Origin: Bacillota bacterium | GTDB taxonomy: Bacteria > Bacillota > Clostridia > Lachnospirales > Lachnospiraceae | NCBI GenBank assembly: GCA_023414985.1 | Contig: JAEZLY010000275.1 | Location: 1 to 6,153 of the forward strand | Direction of reading: 5' to 3' | Length of the DNA: 6,153 nucleotides | Shown here: positions 1 through 5,512 of the stretch, piece by piece | Layout of the letters: each line of letters starts with the position of its first letter | Numbering within the stretch: position 1 is the stretch's first letter | The notes under the pieces: model-generated | The model's database searches: none | Told to the model about the DNA's origin: nothing | The model's input: only the letters and a program-made list of their open reading frames with translations | Made by a program: the position numbers and the translations under genes

Positions 1-1
1 A

Positions 2-58
2 ATTAAAAGAAGGCAATTAATAGAAGCGATAACCTCATTGCATGATTTCTATGGCTGA
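2..58 (+). CDS. Possible C-terminal end of an upstream gene (partial)
   Basis: One forward frame is open from the left edge to a TGA at 56-58, giving 18 residues that end in SLHDFYG. The other two forward frames hit stops within the first 20 bases, so this is the only forward frame that could carry an upstream gene into the window. The fragment is too short to assign to a family, and an open stretch of this length is common by chance. If real, its stop lies about 30 bases before the palindrome at 88-126, a position that would suit a 3'-end structure. I do not recognise the protein. Confidence 0.25.
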   Translation: MKRRQLIEAITSLHDFYG

Positions 59-81
59 TAGAATAGTGTGATAGGTGGTAA

Positions 82-87
82 TATAAT
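82..87 (+). promoter_or_regulatory. Candidate -10 box (TATAAT) upstream of the regulator gene
   Basis: There is a perfect TATAAT at 82-87. The best -35 candidate at 17-bp spacing is TAGAAT at 59-64, which matches TTGACA at only three positions, so on sequence this would be weak or activator-dependent. The -10 abuts the left arm of the palindrome at 88-126, so a start near 94 would fall inside that arm. A protein bound to the palindrome could then block or modulate transcription. A TATAAT can also occur by chance in this AT-rich spacer. Confidence 0.35.
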
Positions 88-126
88 ACGCACGAATCAG
101 CGGCAGATATGCCGCTATTCGTGCGT
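88..126. repeat. Interrupted palindrome / strong hairpin upstream of the regulator
   Basis: The left arm is ACGCACGAAT (88-97), a bulged C (98) and AGCGGCA (99-105). A GATA loop (106-109) follows, then the right arm TGCCGCT (110-116) and ATTCGTGCGT (117-126). Apart from the single bulge this is 17 consecutive Watson-Crick pairs. Neither side is followed by a real T-tract: the + side reads ACAAGTGTTATTTC and the - side ATTATATTACC. It is therefore not a textbook intrinsic terminator. Options are a terminator or 3'-end stabiliser of an upstream transcript, a repressor operator next to the -10 at 82-87, a leader RNA element, or a copy of a dispersed repeat. The structure is certain; its role is not. 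Confidence 0.8.
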
Positions 127-154
127 ACAAGTGTTATTTCTACACAAAATGAGA

Positions 155-160
155 TATAAT
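155..160 (+). promoter_or_regulatory. Candidate -10 box (TATAAT) proximal to the regulator start
   Basis: A second perfect TATAAT lies at 155-160, about 40 bases before the preferred start codon at 201. Transcription would begin near 167 and give a leader of about 35 nt containing the AAGGAG ribosome site at 186-191. No good -35 is visible at 15-19 bp spacing (around 130-139), so an activator or another promoter may be needed. If used, it excludes the ATGs at 159 and 162 as starts, because they lie within or just beside the -10. Confidence 0.4.
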
Positions 161-200
161 GATGTTGGAACAATCATTTTACGATAAGGAGAGTGAACCT

Positions 201-2303
201 ATGAATTTTACGCCGCGTCTTCGTCAAATATTGCTTATTTTACTGCAGGAAGATCAGATCATTTCCGTAAAAAAACTGGCGGATGAGATTAAGGTAAGTA
301 AAAGAACGGTCCAGAGAGAGTTAGAATATATAGGTTCCTCCCTCAATAAATTTCACGTTTCCCTGCATACTAAGACAGGTATCGGCATCTGGCTTCAGGG
401 AGAGGAAGAGGATAAGAAGAAGCTGCAGGAACTGCTGACCGAGGAAGATATCCTGGATTCCGGGGATAAAGAGGAGCGCAGAAAACGCCTGATCTTAGAG
501 GTACTGCGGGACAGAACCCCGAAGAAGCTGTATTATTATGCCAACATATTTGATGTCAGCGAAGCAACCATCAGCAATGACATGGAAGCAATCGAGGGCT
601 GGTTTACCCGATTTAACTTAAGTATCATCCGTAAACAAGGCTATGGCGTAGCCTTAGAGGGCAGTGAGAAGGATTACCGTCTGGCGGTAAGAAAGTTTAT
701 CGACGAGAATACTGACAGTAAACTGATCAAAAGCTTTACCGAGGAAAATGAGCGCAACATTCTTGAAATATTAAAGGATAAAGAGGGCTCCAACATCTAC
801 TCCTTACTCAATAACGATACCCTAAACAGAGTGATTATCTGCTTTCAGAGTATCCGCGACAAACGGCTGACCAGGCTCACGGAGAATTCCTATATCGGAT
901 TGATTTTCCATGTCACGATCGCGGTGAACCGTATCTTGCAGCACGAAATCATTGAACCGAATGAGGAATTACTGGAAAAACTGGTGAAAAACGACGATTA
1001 CAACTTAGCAGCCCATATTGCAAGTTCTTTGGAGGAGGAATTTCAAATCGATATACCCGATATTGAAATTGCTTACATCCTGCTGCATATCCAGGGCTCT
1101 AAATTACAATATATTGATGAGGATGAGTTAGAAACGAATAACCAAAGGGAGCGGCAGGAGCTCCTGGAGGTGATTAACGATATGATAGATGCTTACGATG
1201 AGGAAATTGCTTACGACCTGAAACTGGATGAAGAGTTCATCGCCGGTCTGCTGGCGCATCTTCAGCCTACCTTAGTCAGACTGAGGAATAAGATGAGTAT
1301 ATCAAATCCGCTGCTGTCACAGATCAAGGAGACCTATCCTTCTATTTATGAAAGAAGCATGAAGGTCGGCAGGCTGATTACCGAACGGTTCGGATTTATC
1401 GTACCGGATGAGGAAATCGGCTTTTTGGCGATGCATTTCGGGGCAGCCTGTGTAAGGTTAGAGAATAATAGAGAGAGCAAACGAAAGGTTGATATCGGAA
1501 TCGTTTGCGCCAGCGGAATCGGGATTTCCAGGCTTATGCATTCCAAACTGAAACGTTTCCTAAAAGAAAGAGCAGAGCTTGTTACCTATGGTAAGGAGGA
1601 TTTAACTCCGCTTCAGCTATCCAAGATGGACTTTTTGATTTCCAGTATCAATCTGGATGATGTGGATGCGGATATTATCCGGGTTAGTCCGCTATTACTG
1701 GAAAGCGATCTGGAGAGAATAGATGCCAAGGTCAGAGTATATGCTAAGACACCGAAGAGTACAGTCAAGGCAGATCATGATTTTGCGAACCAATTGGAAC
1801 AGGTGAATTTTACTGTTACCCAGATCAAGCATATTATTAGTGAATTTCAATGTATGAAGGTCAGCAGCTTCATTTCCTTCGATGAACTGCTGGTTGCCAT
1901 AACCGAGCGTCTGTCCTCCTATAATGATAAGCGGCTTCTGATTCAGGAGGATATCAAGAGGAGGGAGAAAATTGCGTCCCAGATTATACCGGAATATGAT
2001 TTTGCTTTGCTGCACAGCCGTACCAGGGGTGTAGTGCGTCCTGTCTTTTCCGTTTGCCTGACCAAGGAGCTGGGAGAATTCAAGGATCCCTTTTTCAAGA
2101 ATATCCGCGCTGTCATTATCATGCTGATTCCCGAGGATGAGCACCTGGAAGAAAATACGAGTATCATGGGATTTTTGAGCAGTAAACTGATTGAGAGCAA
2201 TGAATTCCTGAATACCATATTTACCGGTGACAAGGAAAATATCCGAGCCTTTATCGCAAAGGAACTGAAGCGATATTTCAACCAGTACCTAGACCGGGTA
2301 TAA
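201..2303 (+). CDS. mtlR: PRD-containing PTS-regulated transcriptional activator, MtlR type
   Basis: This is a 700-residue regulator of the BglG/MtlR/LicR class, expected to activate PTS sugar operons according to its phosphorylation state. Visible order: a winged HTH at about 6-60, with SVKKLADEIKVSKRTVQREL; a second HTH-like segment at about 94-150; PRD1 at about 185-305, with His237 and His296; PRD2 at about 318-420, with His353 and His412; a Gat-type EIIB-like domain at about 428-515, with Cys436 in IVCASGIGISR; and an EIIA-like domain at about 555-695, with His605 in ALLHSRT. In this family HPr/EI phosphorylate PRD histidines, while the EIIB-like Cys and EIIA-like His take phosphate from the sugar-specific EIIA/EIIB and usually inhibit. 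All candidate sites are intact. ATG 201 is chosen because AAGGAG at 186-191 precedes it by 9 nt; the ATGs at 159 and 162 lack a ribosome site. The MtlR-type architecture is firm; mannitol specificity is inferred from the MtlF-like neighbour. Confidence 0.9.
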   Translation: MNFTPRLRQILLILLQEDQIISVKKLADEIKVSKRTVQRELEYIGSSLNKFHVSLHTKTGIGIWLQGEEEDKKKLQELLTEEDILDSGDKEERRKRLILEVLRDRTPKKLYYYANIFDVSEATISNDMEAIEGWFTRFNLSIIRKQGYGVALEGSEKDYRLAVRKFIDENTDSKLIKSFTEENERNILEILKDKEGSNIYSLLNNDTLNRVIICFQSIRDKRLTRLTENSYIGLIFHVTIAVNRILQHEIIEPNEELLEKLVKNDDYNLAAHIASSLEEEFQIDIPDIEIAYILLHIQGSKLQYIDEDELETNNQRERQELLEVINDMIDAYDEEIAYDLKLDEEFIAGLLAHLQPTLVRLRNKMSISNPLLSQIKETYPSIYERSMKVGRLITERFGFIVPDEEIGFLAMHFGAACVRLENNRESKRKVDIGIVCASGIGISRLMHSKLKRFLKERAELVTYGKEDLTPLQLSKMDFLISSINLDDVDADIIRVSPLLLESDLERIDAKVRVYAKTPKSTVKADHDFANQLEQVNFTVTQIKHIISEFQCMKVSSFISFDELLVAITERLSSYNDKRLLIQEDIKRREKIASQIIPEYDFALLHSRTRGVVRPVFSVCLTKELGEFKDPFFKNIRAVIIMLIPEDEHLEENTSIMGFLSSKLIESNEFLNTIFTGDKENIRAFIAKELKRYFNQYLDRV

Positions 2304-2348
2304 TCGTCTTTAAATATGGCGCTATTCAATGATGCCAAACTCACGATT
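2302..2348. promoter_or_regulatory. Dyad between regulator and operon: candidate activator operator or weak terminator
   Basis: Two nested inverted repeats lie just after the regulator stop. The outer arms are AATCGT (2302-2307) and ACGATT (2343-2348). The inner arms are TGGCG (2317-2321) and TGCCA (2333-2337), with one G-U pair. The dyad ends 7 bases before the -35 at 2356, where an activator such as MtlR would be expected to bind. As RNA it is followed by GTATTATTTG, which is too poor in T for a convincing terminator. The short arms make chance a real possibility. Confidence 0.3.
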
Positions 2349-2355
2349 GTATTAT

Positions 2356-2385
2356 TTGAACTATTGCAGGGAGTAAGTTTATAAT
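2356..2385 (+). promoter_or_regulatory. Candidate sigma-A-type promoter of the mtlF-ptsI operon
   Basis: TTGAAC at 2356-2361 (four of six matches to TTGACA) is separated by 18 bp from a perfect TATAAT at 2380-2385. Transcription would start near 2392, leaving a leader of about 110 nt before the EIIA gene. The imperfect -35 and slightly long spacer fit an activator-dependent promoter. A promoter here would let the regulator gene be expressed independently of the structural genes, which fits the 197-bp gap between them. Confidence 0.6.
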
Positions 2386-2500
2386 AGTAATCAGAAAGAA
2401 AGATGGCAAGGAAGCTTTTAATCTACGAAAGAATAATGCACTCAACGAAGAAAACAAGAACCTATATCATAAACAATTTCAAAAGGAAAGGGCACGATAC

Positions 2501-2923
2501 ATGGAACTGCTTCAGAAAAAGAACATTTTATTAAATTGTAAAGCAAAAGCAAAAGAGGACATCATCCGCGAAATCGGCAAAGTGCTGTGTGACAGCGGAT
2601 ATGTAGAAGAAGGCTATATTGACGGTATGCTTCAGAGAGAGAAAAGCTTCTCTACGAATATCGGTAATGGAATTGCAATTCCCCACGGCGTGGAGGCTGC
2701 AAAAAAGAATATTAAAAATTCGGGTATCGCGGTAATGGTATTTCCGGAAGGAACCCTTTGGAATGACGAGCTTGTAAAGATTGTAATCGGTATAGCCGGA
2801 AAGGGTGATGAGCATCTGGATATTCTGGCCAATATTGCAGACAAATTATCTACTGAGGCAGCAGTCGATGACATAACCAAAAGCAGTGTAGATGAAATCC
2901 ATGCACATTTTACAGGCAAATAA
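2501..2923 (+). CDS. mtlF: PTS EIIA component, mannitol (MtlF) type
   Basis: This is a 140-residue single-domain EIIA of the mannitol/fructose superfamily. It takes phosphate from HPr in the cytoplasm and passes it to the Cys of a cognate EIIB. The phosphoacceptor is His62 in GNGIAIPHG, and the second active-site His of the family is His105 in GDEHLDILANIA. As I recall it, Bacillus MtlF is similar along nearly its whole length, including the GYV..YI..M..RE segment before the active site and the IAGK..EHLDIL segment. Length is typical for a free-standing MtlF. The start at 2501 is preceded by AAAGGG at 2487-2492 (8 nt spacing). It is the first gene after the promoter at 2356-2385. The reading frame stays open upstream to 2360 but has no ATG, GTG or TTG there. 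No EIICB gene is in the window, so the transported sugar is inferred; a related hexitol is possible. Confidence 0.9.
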   Translation: MELLQKKNILLNCKAKAKEDIIREIGKVLCDSGYVEEGYIDGMLQREKSFSTNIGNGIAIPHGVEAAKKNIKNSGIAVMVFPEGTLWNDELVKIVIGIAGKGDEHLDILANIADKLSTEAAVDDITKSSVDEIHAHFTGK

Positions 2924-2929
2924 CGAAGA

Positions 2930-2944
2930 GATTATCGCTTTCAT
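2930..2944 (-). promoter_or_regulatory. Possible cre (CcpA-binding) site between EIIA and kinase genes
   Basis: Read on the - strand, 2944 to 2930 is ATGAAAGCGATAATC. Against the consensus WTGNAANCGNWNNCW it matches every fixed position except the last two (T for C, C for W). The intact ATGAAAGCG half is characteristic. It lies in the 80-bp gap after the EIIA gene, inside the operon, where CcpA bound with P-Ser-HPr could act as a transcriptional roadblock. Degenerate matches of this quality are not rare, so confidence is limited. Confidence 0.35.
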
Positions 2945-3003
2945 GAATCAGCATGCAGCATCTGAATTGGTGTGATCAGAGCTCTGCAGGATGGAGGATT
3001 AAA

Positions 3004-3936
3004 ATGATTATAACGGTAACGATGAACCCTGCGATTGATAAGACAGTGGATCTTGAACATATGGTACACGGCGGCTTGAACCGGGTGAAGAATGTGATCA
3101 TGGATGCCGGCGGAAAAGGGATCAATGTATCCAAAACCATTAAAGAACTTGGTGGAGAGACAGTAGCTACCGGTTTTGTGGGCGGCAGCAGCGGAAGCTT
3201 CATTAAGAAGGTATTGCAGGAGCTGGGAATACAGCCGGATTTTGTAGAGACAGGGAAAGAAGTCAGAACGAATCTTAAGGTTGTGGAGACCGATGGCAAT
3301 GTAACCGAATTCAATGAACCGGGTCCGGTCATTACAGCCGAGGAACTGGAAGCACTGACACAGAAGCTGCTTGGTTATGCGAATCGGGACACCCTTTTTG
3401 TATTGGCAGGAAGCATTCCGAACGGGTTGGATAAGGATATCTATCAGGTCCTGACTCGAAAGCTGAAGGAAAAAGGGGCGAGAGTCTTTGTTGACGCAGA
3501 CGGCGAGCTTTTTGTCCATGCGCTGGAGGCGGCACCGGATATCATCAAGCCGAATCGCCATGAATTAGAAGAGTATTTCCACAAGGATTACAGAGTGGAT
3601 GAAGCGGAACTGATTACAATGGGCCAAAAGCTCTTGGAGAAGGGCATCGGTATGATTGCAATCTCCCTGGGTCAGATGGGGGCCTTATTCCTGACGGAGG
3701 ACAGAGTAATCAAATGCCCCGGCCTGAAGGTGGAGGCGCACTCTACCGTCGGAGCGGGAGATGCCATGGTGGCAGCTCTCTCCTATGGGATCAATCGAGG
3801 CCTTACCTTTGAGGAATGTGCTAAGCTGGGGCTTGCTACCTCGGCAGGAGCTGTAACCACAAAAGGGACAAAGCCCCCGAAGAGAGAACTCGTGAATGAA
3901 CTACTGCAAAAGGCAGAGGCAATTAAGCTGCAGTAA
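3004..3936 (+). CDS. fruK: 1-phosphofructokinase (PfkB/ribokinase family)
   Basis: This is a 310-residue cytoplasmic sugar-phosphate kinase of the PfkB family, the usual length for 1-phosphofructokinases. Expected reaction: D-fructose 1-phosphate + ATP to fructose 1,6-bisphosphate. Visible motifs: substrate-binding NPAID (8-12); GGKGINVS (36-43), the PfkB signature 1 region; FNEPGP (103-108), usual in this subgroup; GSIPNG (136-141); KPN (182-184); and the anion-hole/catalytic TVGAGD (248-253) with catalytic Asp253. Start 3004 is chosen because GGAGG at 2993-2997 sits 6 nt upstream and MIITVTMNPAID is the normal N terminus. An in-frame ATG at 2953 would add 17 unrelated residues and has no ribosome site. 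The gene follows the EIIA gene after 80 bp and ends 19 bp before the dehydrogenase. Tagatose-6-phosphate kinase (LacC) is a close relative and cannot be excluded by sequence alone. Confidence 0.88.
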   Translation: MIITVTMNPAIDKTVDLEHMVHGGLNRVKNVIMDAGGKGINVSKTIKELGGETVATGFVGGSSGSFIKKVLQELGIQPDFVETGKEVRTNLKVVETDGNVTEFNEPGPVITAEELEALTQKLLGYANRDTLFVLAGSIPNGLDKDIYQVLTRKLKEKGARVFVDADGELFVHALEAAPDIIKPNRHELEEYFHKDYRVDEAELITMGQKLLEKGIGMIAISLGQMGALFLTEDRVIKCPGLKVEAHSTVGAGDAMVAALSYGINRGLTFEECAKLGLATSAGAVTTKGTKPPKRELVNELLQKAEAIKLQ

Positions 3937-3955
3937 AGAAAGGAATGGTAAACAT

Positions 3956-5218
3956 ATGAAGACAAAAGCAGTCAGAATGTATGGAATGGATGATTTAAGA
4001 TTAGAAGAGTTTGAATTACCGGAAATCAAAGACGATGAGATCCTGGTTAAGGTAGTCAGCGACAGTATCTGCATGTCTACTTATAAATTAGTAAAACAGG
4101 GCAAGAAGCACAAGCGTGCACCCCAGAATATAGACACGAATCCGATTATTATCGGACATGAATTTGCCGGTGATATCGTAAAGGTTGGATCAAAATGGGC
4201 AGATCAGTTCAAGCCCGGGCAGAAATTCGCGCTTCAGCCCGCTCTTAATTACAAGGGCAGTCTGGCTTCTCCGGGATATTCCTATGAATTTTTCGGTGGT
4301 GCCTGCACCTATTGCATTATTCCGCAGGAGGTTATGGAGCTGGGATGTCTGCTTAATTATGACGGAGAGAGCTATTTTGAAGCATCCCTCGGAGAACCGA
4401 TGAGCTGCATCATCGGTGGATATCATGCGAATTATCATACCAACAAGCAGAATTACAACCACAGCATGGGCGTGAAAGCCGACGGCAATCTTTTGGTCAT
4501 GGGCGGCTGCGGCCCCATGGGTCTTGGCGCTGTCAGCTACGGCCTCTGCATCGAGAATAAACCAAAGAGATTGGTGGTTACCGATATCAGTGATGACAGA
4601 ATTGCCAGGGCTCGCGAAGTGATTTCCGAAGAAATGGCTGCTAAGAAGGGCGTCGAGCTGATTTATGTGAATACACAGACCATGCAGAATCCTTTTGAAG
4701 AGCTGATGGCATTAACCGAAGGAAAGGGCTATGACGATGTATTCGTATATGTTCCGGTACGTCAGGTGGCGGAGATGGGAGATGCGTTGCTGGCCTTTGA
4801 CGGCTGTATGAATTTCTTCGCCGGACCTACGGATAACCAGTTTAAAGCGGATATCAATCTTTATAATGTTCATTATACCAGTACTCATCTCATCGGAACC
4901 ACAGGCGGTAATACGGACGATCTTGTGGAGGCAATTGATCTGGCTTCCAAAGGTCTGATCGAGCCTGCGGTTATGGTAACACACATCGGCGGTATCGACA
5001 GCGTTGCCGAGGCAACCTTGAACTTACCCAAGATACCCGGCGGTAAGAAGCTGAATTATATGCATTTCAATATGCCTCTGACTGCACTCGAAGATTTTGA
5101 GGAATTGGGCAAGACAGACCCGTTATTCAAGAAACTGTCAGATTCCTGCAAGCGCCACAAGGGCTTATGGAACAGTGAAGCAGAGAAAATCTTATTTGAA
5201 CATTTCGGAGTGCAGTAG
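3956..5218 (+). CDS. sorE: SorE-like zinc-dependent dehydrogenase (ketose-1-phosphate / hexitol-phosphate oxidoreductase)
   Basis: This is a 420-residue medium-chain (zinc alcohol) dehydrogenase. It resembles L-sorbose-1-phosphate reductase (SorE) of the Klebsiella sorbose operon as I recall it, including TNPIIIGHEF, EVME..CLL.Y.GE.YFE.SL.EP.SC, CMNFFAGP and TGGNTDD. SorE reduces L-sorbose 1-phosphate to D-glucitol 6-phosphate. Likely catalytic zinc ligands are Cys39, His68/Glu69 (GHEFAG) and Glu147 (GEP). The four-cysteine structural-zinc lobe of classical ADHs is absent; only Cys117 and Cys120 lie near it. The Rossmann loop is GGCGPMG (183-189), and Asp210 at the end of the second strand favours NAD(H) over NADP(H). 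Start 3956 has AAAGGA at 3939-3944; the in-frame ATG at 3896 would overlap the kinase gene by 41 bp and add 20 residues foreign to the family. Placed after a 1-phosphofructokinase, it probably produces that kinase's substrate. Family membership is firm; the substrate is inferred. Confidence 0.85.
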   Translation: MKTKAVRMYGMDDLRLEEFELPEIKDDEILVKVVSDSICMSTYKLVKQGKKHKRAPQNIDTNPIIIGHEFAGDIVKVGSKWADQFKPGQKFALQPALNYKGSLASPGYSYEFFGGACTYCIIPQEVMELGCLLNYDGESYFEASLGEPMSCIIGGYHANYHTNKQNYNHSMGVKADGNLLVMGGCGPMGLGAVSYGLCIENKPKRLVVTDISDDRIARAREVISEEMAAKKGVELIYVNTQTMQNPFEELMALTEGKGYDDVFVYVPVRQVAEMGDALLAFDGCMNFFAGPTDNQFKADINLYNVHYTSTHLIGTTGGNTDDLVEAIDLASKGLIEPAVMVTHIGGIDSVAEATLNLPKIPGGKKLNYMHFNMPLTALEDFEELGKTDPLFKKLSDSCKRHKGLWNSEAEKILFEHFGVQ

Positions 5219-5235
5219 AGATAGGAGGAACCGAT

Positions 5236-5499
5236 ATGGTAAGTCAGAAAATAACCGTTACAAATGCGTCAGGTCTTCATGCAAGACCGGCTGGTGAATT
5301 AGCAAAGATATGCTCTAAGTGCAATTCTGATATCACGCTCTGTGTCGGTGAAAAAAGGATTAATCCCAAAAGCATTCTGATTCTCATGAGCGCAGCAATC
5401 CGCTGCGGTACAGAGATCGTTGTGGAATGCTCCGGTGAGACGGAGAAGGAAGACTTAGCAACAATCATTGAAGCCATCGCCGGTGGTTTAGGCGAATAA
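5236..5499 (+). CDS. ptsH: HPr-family phosphocarrier protein
   Basis: This 87-residue protein is full length for HPr and ends in GLGE, as does Bacillus HPr. The EI-dependent phosphorylation site is His15 in GLHARPAG (13-20), with Arg17 and Pro18 conserved. Ser46 in NPKSILILMS aligns with the HPrK/P regulatory serine, but the following residues depart from the usual SIMGVMSLG: Leu48, Ile49, Ala53 and Ala54 replace Met, Gly, Leu and Gly. It contains five cysteines (26, 29, 36, 57 and 65), including a CSKC pair, which is many for an HPr. The start is well set by AGGAGG at 5223-5228, 7 nt before ATG. It lies 17 bp after the dehydrogenase and 13 bp before enzyme I, so it is almost certainly cotranscribed. 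It may be a pathway-dedicated paralogue of the housekeeping HPr; that cannot be decided from this window. Confidence 0.92.
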   Translation: MVSQKITVTNASGLHARPAGELAKICSKCNSDITLCVGEKRINPKSILILMSAAIRCGTEIVVECSGETEKEDLATIIEAIAGGLGE

Positions 5500-5512
5500 A
5501 CGGAGGCTATGT

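Noticed and set aside
20..34. Second cre-like sequence (ATAGAAGCGATAACC) near the left edge
   Set aside because: It lacks the key G of the TGNAANCG half-site and the last base, and may lie in coding sequence of an upstream gene.
159..200. Upstream in-frame ATGs (159, 162) for the regulator, adding 13-14 residues
   Set aside because: They have no ribosome binding site and lie within or beside a TATAAT box, and the added residues precede the normal HTH start. ATG 201 has AAGGAG at good spacing.
2360..2500. Open in-frame stretch upstream of the EIIA start, possible longer protein or small leader peptide
   Set aside because: It has no ATG, GTG or TTG in frame and a composition unlike MtlF; the promoter at 2356-2385 lies inside it. 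MELLQKKNI is the normal MtlF start.
2943..2975. 10-codon ATG-to-TGA frame between the EIIA and kinase genes
   Set aside because: It has no ribosome site and is too short to separate from chance.
2977..2986. Perfect 10-bp palindrome CAGAGCTCTG just before the kinase ribosome site
   Set aside because: It has no loop, so it is unlikely to form an RNA hairpin, and it is short enough to occur by chance.
2953..3003. 17-residue N-terminal extension of the kinase from ATG 2953
   Set aside because: The extension is unrelated to the family N terminus and has no ribosome site, whereas GGAGG at 2993-2997 points to ATG 3004.
3896..3955. 20-residue N-terminal extension of the dehydrogenase from ATG 3896
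   Set aside because: It overlaps the end of the kinase gene, its residues are the kinase tail read in another frame, and ATG 3956 has a ribosome site and the family-typical N terminus.
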